Positions 21,793 through 22,977 of a stretch of 22,977 nt of DNA are shown in pieces (the first letter of the stretch is position 1; every line of letters starts with the position of its first letter). The stretch covers positions 1-22,977 of the forward strand of contig DATGKW010000026.1 of NCBI GenBank assembly GCA_035294465.1, in the 5' to 3' direction. A model generated the notes under the pieces. It made no database searches. It saw only the letters and a program-made list of their open reading frames with translations, and was not told the DNA's origin. The position numbers and the translations under genes were made by a program. This stretch comes from Paraktedonobacter sp035294465. GTDB taxonomy: Bacteria; Chloroflexota; Ktedonobacteria; Ktedonobacterales; Ktedonobacteraceae.

Positions 21793-22496
21793 GCGCTCCG
21801 TATGTGGAAATTCACGGCTTGAAGAAAAGCTTTGGTCTGAAGCCGGTTCTGCGTGGCATCAATCTGACGCTCAACGTAGGCGAGCGTATGGCGCTGCTGG
21901 GAGCAAACGGCGCGGGCAAAACAACGCTCCTGCGTATCCTGGCGGGCCTGACGCGCCCGGAAGCCGGACAGGTGAGCATCGACGGCCTGGATCTCGGCGA
22001 GCAGACGCGTGAAATCCAGAGCAGGGTTGGCTTTGTCGCCCATCAGCCCTATCTCTACGATGAATTGACCGCGCAGGAGAACCTGCTTTTCTTCGCGCGC
22101 ATGTATGCGGTGAAGCAGCCCCGACAGTGCGCGGCGGCTCTGTTGGAGCGCGTTGGCCTGAGCAAGAAGGCGCGCGAACGGGTTAGCTCGCTTTCGCGTG
22201 GACAGCTTCAGCGCCTGGCCCTTGCTCGCGCGCTACTACACTCGCCGCAGCTACTTCTGCTCGACGAACCCGACACCGGGCTGGATCAGGACGGGCTGAA
22301 ACTGCTGGCCTCGCTGCTGCAAGAGCACAGCGACCGGGGCGGCACGCTCCTCTTCACCACTCACGACCTGGAAGCAGCCATACAGCGCAGCGAACGGGTA
22401 GTGCTCCTGAGCAACGGGCGCGTGGCCTATCAGCGCGAAACCCCCGGCATGGATCAGGAGGATATCCGCCAGGTTTATCAGGAGGTGGCGCGATGA
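21789..22496 (+). CDS. ccmA: CcmA, ATP-binding subunit of the CcmAB heme-handling ABC transporter
   Basis: A 235-residue ABC ATPase with all motifs: Walker A GANGAGKTT (38-46), signature LSRGQ (135-139), Walker B LLLLDEP (155-161) and the H-loop H192 in TTHDLEAA. With CcmB (and CcmC, beyond the window) it powers release of heme-loaded CcmE for delivery to CcmF. It starts at GTG 21789, overlapping the previous stop (GTGA), with GGGAGGAGAA immediately upstream. It ends in an ATGA overlap with ccmB. The motifs alone fit any ABC ATPase; the ccmB neighbour and operon make the assignment. Confidence 0.92.
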   Translation: MSAPYVEIHGLKKSFGLKPVLRGINLTLNVGERMALLGANGAGKTTLLRILAGLTRPEAGQVSIDGLDLGEQTREIQSRVGFVAHQPYLYDELTAQENLLFFARMYAVKQPRQCAAALLERVGLSKKARERVSSLSRGQLQRLALARALLHSPQLLLLDEPDTGLDQDGLKLLASLLQEHSDRGGTLLFTTHDLEAAIQRSERVVLLSNGRVAYQRETPGMDQEDIRQVYQEVAR

Positions 22497-22977
22497 CCCT
22501 GCTCGGCCAGGTCTGGACTATCCTCTGGAAAGATATCCGCTGCGAACTGCGCAGCAAGCAAATGTGGACTGGCATGGGCCTGTTCGCTCTGCTGGTCCTG
22601 GTCATTTTCAACTTCGCCTTCGATCTGCGCGTGGATAACGAGGCAGCGGTCGCGCCCGGCGCGTTGTGGGTGGCCTTCGTCTTCGCCAGCTTCCTCGGCC
22701 TGGGCCGCACGATTGCCACCGAACGCGAGAAAGGCTCGTTTGACCGCCTGCTGCTCTGTCCGGTGGATCGCCGGGCTATCTATCTGGCCAAGCTGCTAGG
22801 CAATGTGCTCTTTATCGGGGTCGTGGAACTCGTTGCCATTCCGGTCTTCGCAATTCTCTTTAATCTCTCATTCTCGATAGGCATGTTGATTCTTATCGTC
22901 CTGCTGGGAACAGTGGGCATTGCCAGCGTGGGCACCCTGTTCTCGGTCATGGCCGCGACGACCGCAGCCCGCGAACT
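22493..22977 (+). CDS. ccmB: CcmB, heme ABC transporter permease (partial, runs off the window)
   Basis: The first 161 codons are visible, with no stop. Translation begins MTLLGQVWTILWKDIRCELR, then a helix (FALLVLVIFNFAF), the conserved periplasmic/helix region ending ASFLGLGRTIATEREKGSFD, and PVDRRAIYLAKLLGNVLFIG. These are standard CcmB sequences. The ATG overlaps the ccmA stop (ATGA). CcmC would be expected just beyond the right edge. Confidence 0.92.
   Translation, partial: MTLLGQVWTILWKDIRCELRSKQMWTGMGLFALLVLVIFNFAFDLRVDNEAAVAPGALWVAFVFASFLGLGRTIATEREKGSFDRLLLCPVDRRAIYLAKLLGNVLFIGVVELVAIPVFAILFNLSFSIGMLILIVLLGTVGIASVGTLFSVMAATTAARE

Overview
The window looks like chromosomal DNA from a GC-rich (about 57-60% by eye) Chloroflexota bacterium, most likely Ktedonobacteria. 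This is inferred from the gene families, with no search run: a free-standing membrane-anchored Cas4-like nuclease, a MutL/ASKHA protein beside a proline-rich zinc-ribbon protein, a six-helix HAMP-like membrane protein beside a WYL regulator, and a Ccm operon with a cysteine-type CcmE. No rRNA, tRNA or CRISPR array was seen, and no gene-free stretch exceeds about 300 bases.

Layout. 1-1405: a left-edge spacer with two small hairpins, a leftward DUF92 membrane enzyme gene with its own promoter, and a divergent promoter region. 1406-5991: a rightward cassette of zinc-ribbon protein with eight LPxW repeats, MutL-family ASKHA protein, and KOW-tailed protein. 5989-6071: a DnaA-box cluster between convergent genes. 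6107-9295: leftward anmK-like and gpmI genes separated by a perfect 29-bp inverted repeat. 9402-11731: a rightward operon of two half-Cas4 membrane proteins and a TIGR00300-type ornithine cyclodeaminase. 11762-13130: a solo TnpB element (IS605 superfamily) with subterminal hairpins at both ends. 13133-15226: leftward HAMP-like membrane protein and WYL regulator genes, with related operator-like sites upstream of each.

15360-22977 (continuing past the edge): a rightward cytochrome c maturation operon. It holds a possible 31-codon leader ORF, a TlpA/CcmG thioredoxin, a CopD-like protein, CcmE, CcmF, CcmH, a short CcmI-like protein, an unrecognised secreted/anchored protein, CcmA and the start of CcmB. 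Several genes overlap at start and stop. CcmAB with CcmE and CcmF would load and transfer heme, CcmG and CcmH would reduce the apocytochrome CxxCH thiols, and the CopD-like protein and the 455-residue protein are unassigned extras.

The best leads are: (1) a Cas4 fold split across two membrane-anchored proteins, with iron-sulfur ligands and catalytic residues divided between them and a single in-frame TGA region separating the halves; (2) a cysteine-type CcmE (CPSKF, plus an extra CxxC) that coexists with CcmH; (3) an uncharacterised Ccm-operon protein sharing a tail module with the CcmI-like protein; (4) the zinc-ribbon/ASKHA/KOW cassette; (5) clustered DnaA boxes, with a parS-like site 13 kb away.
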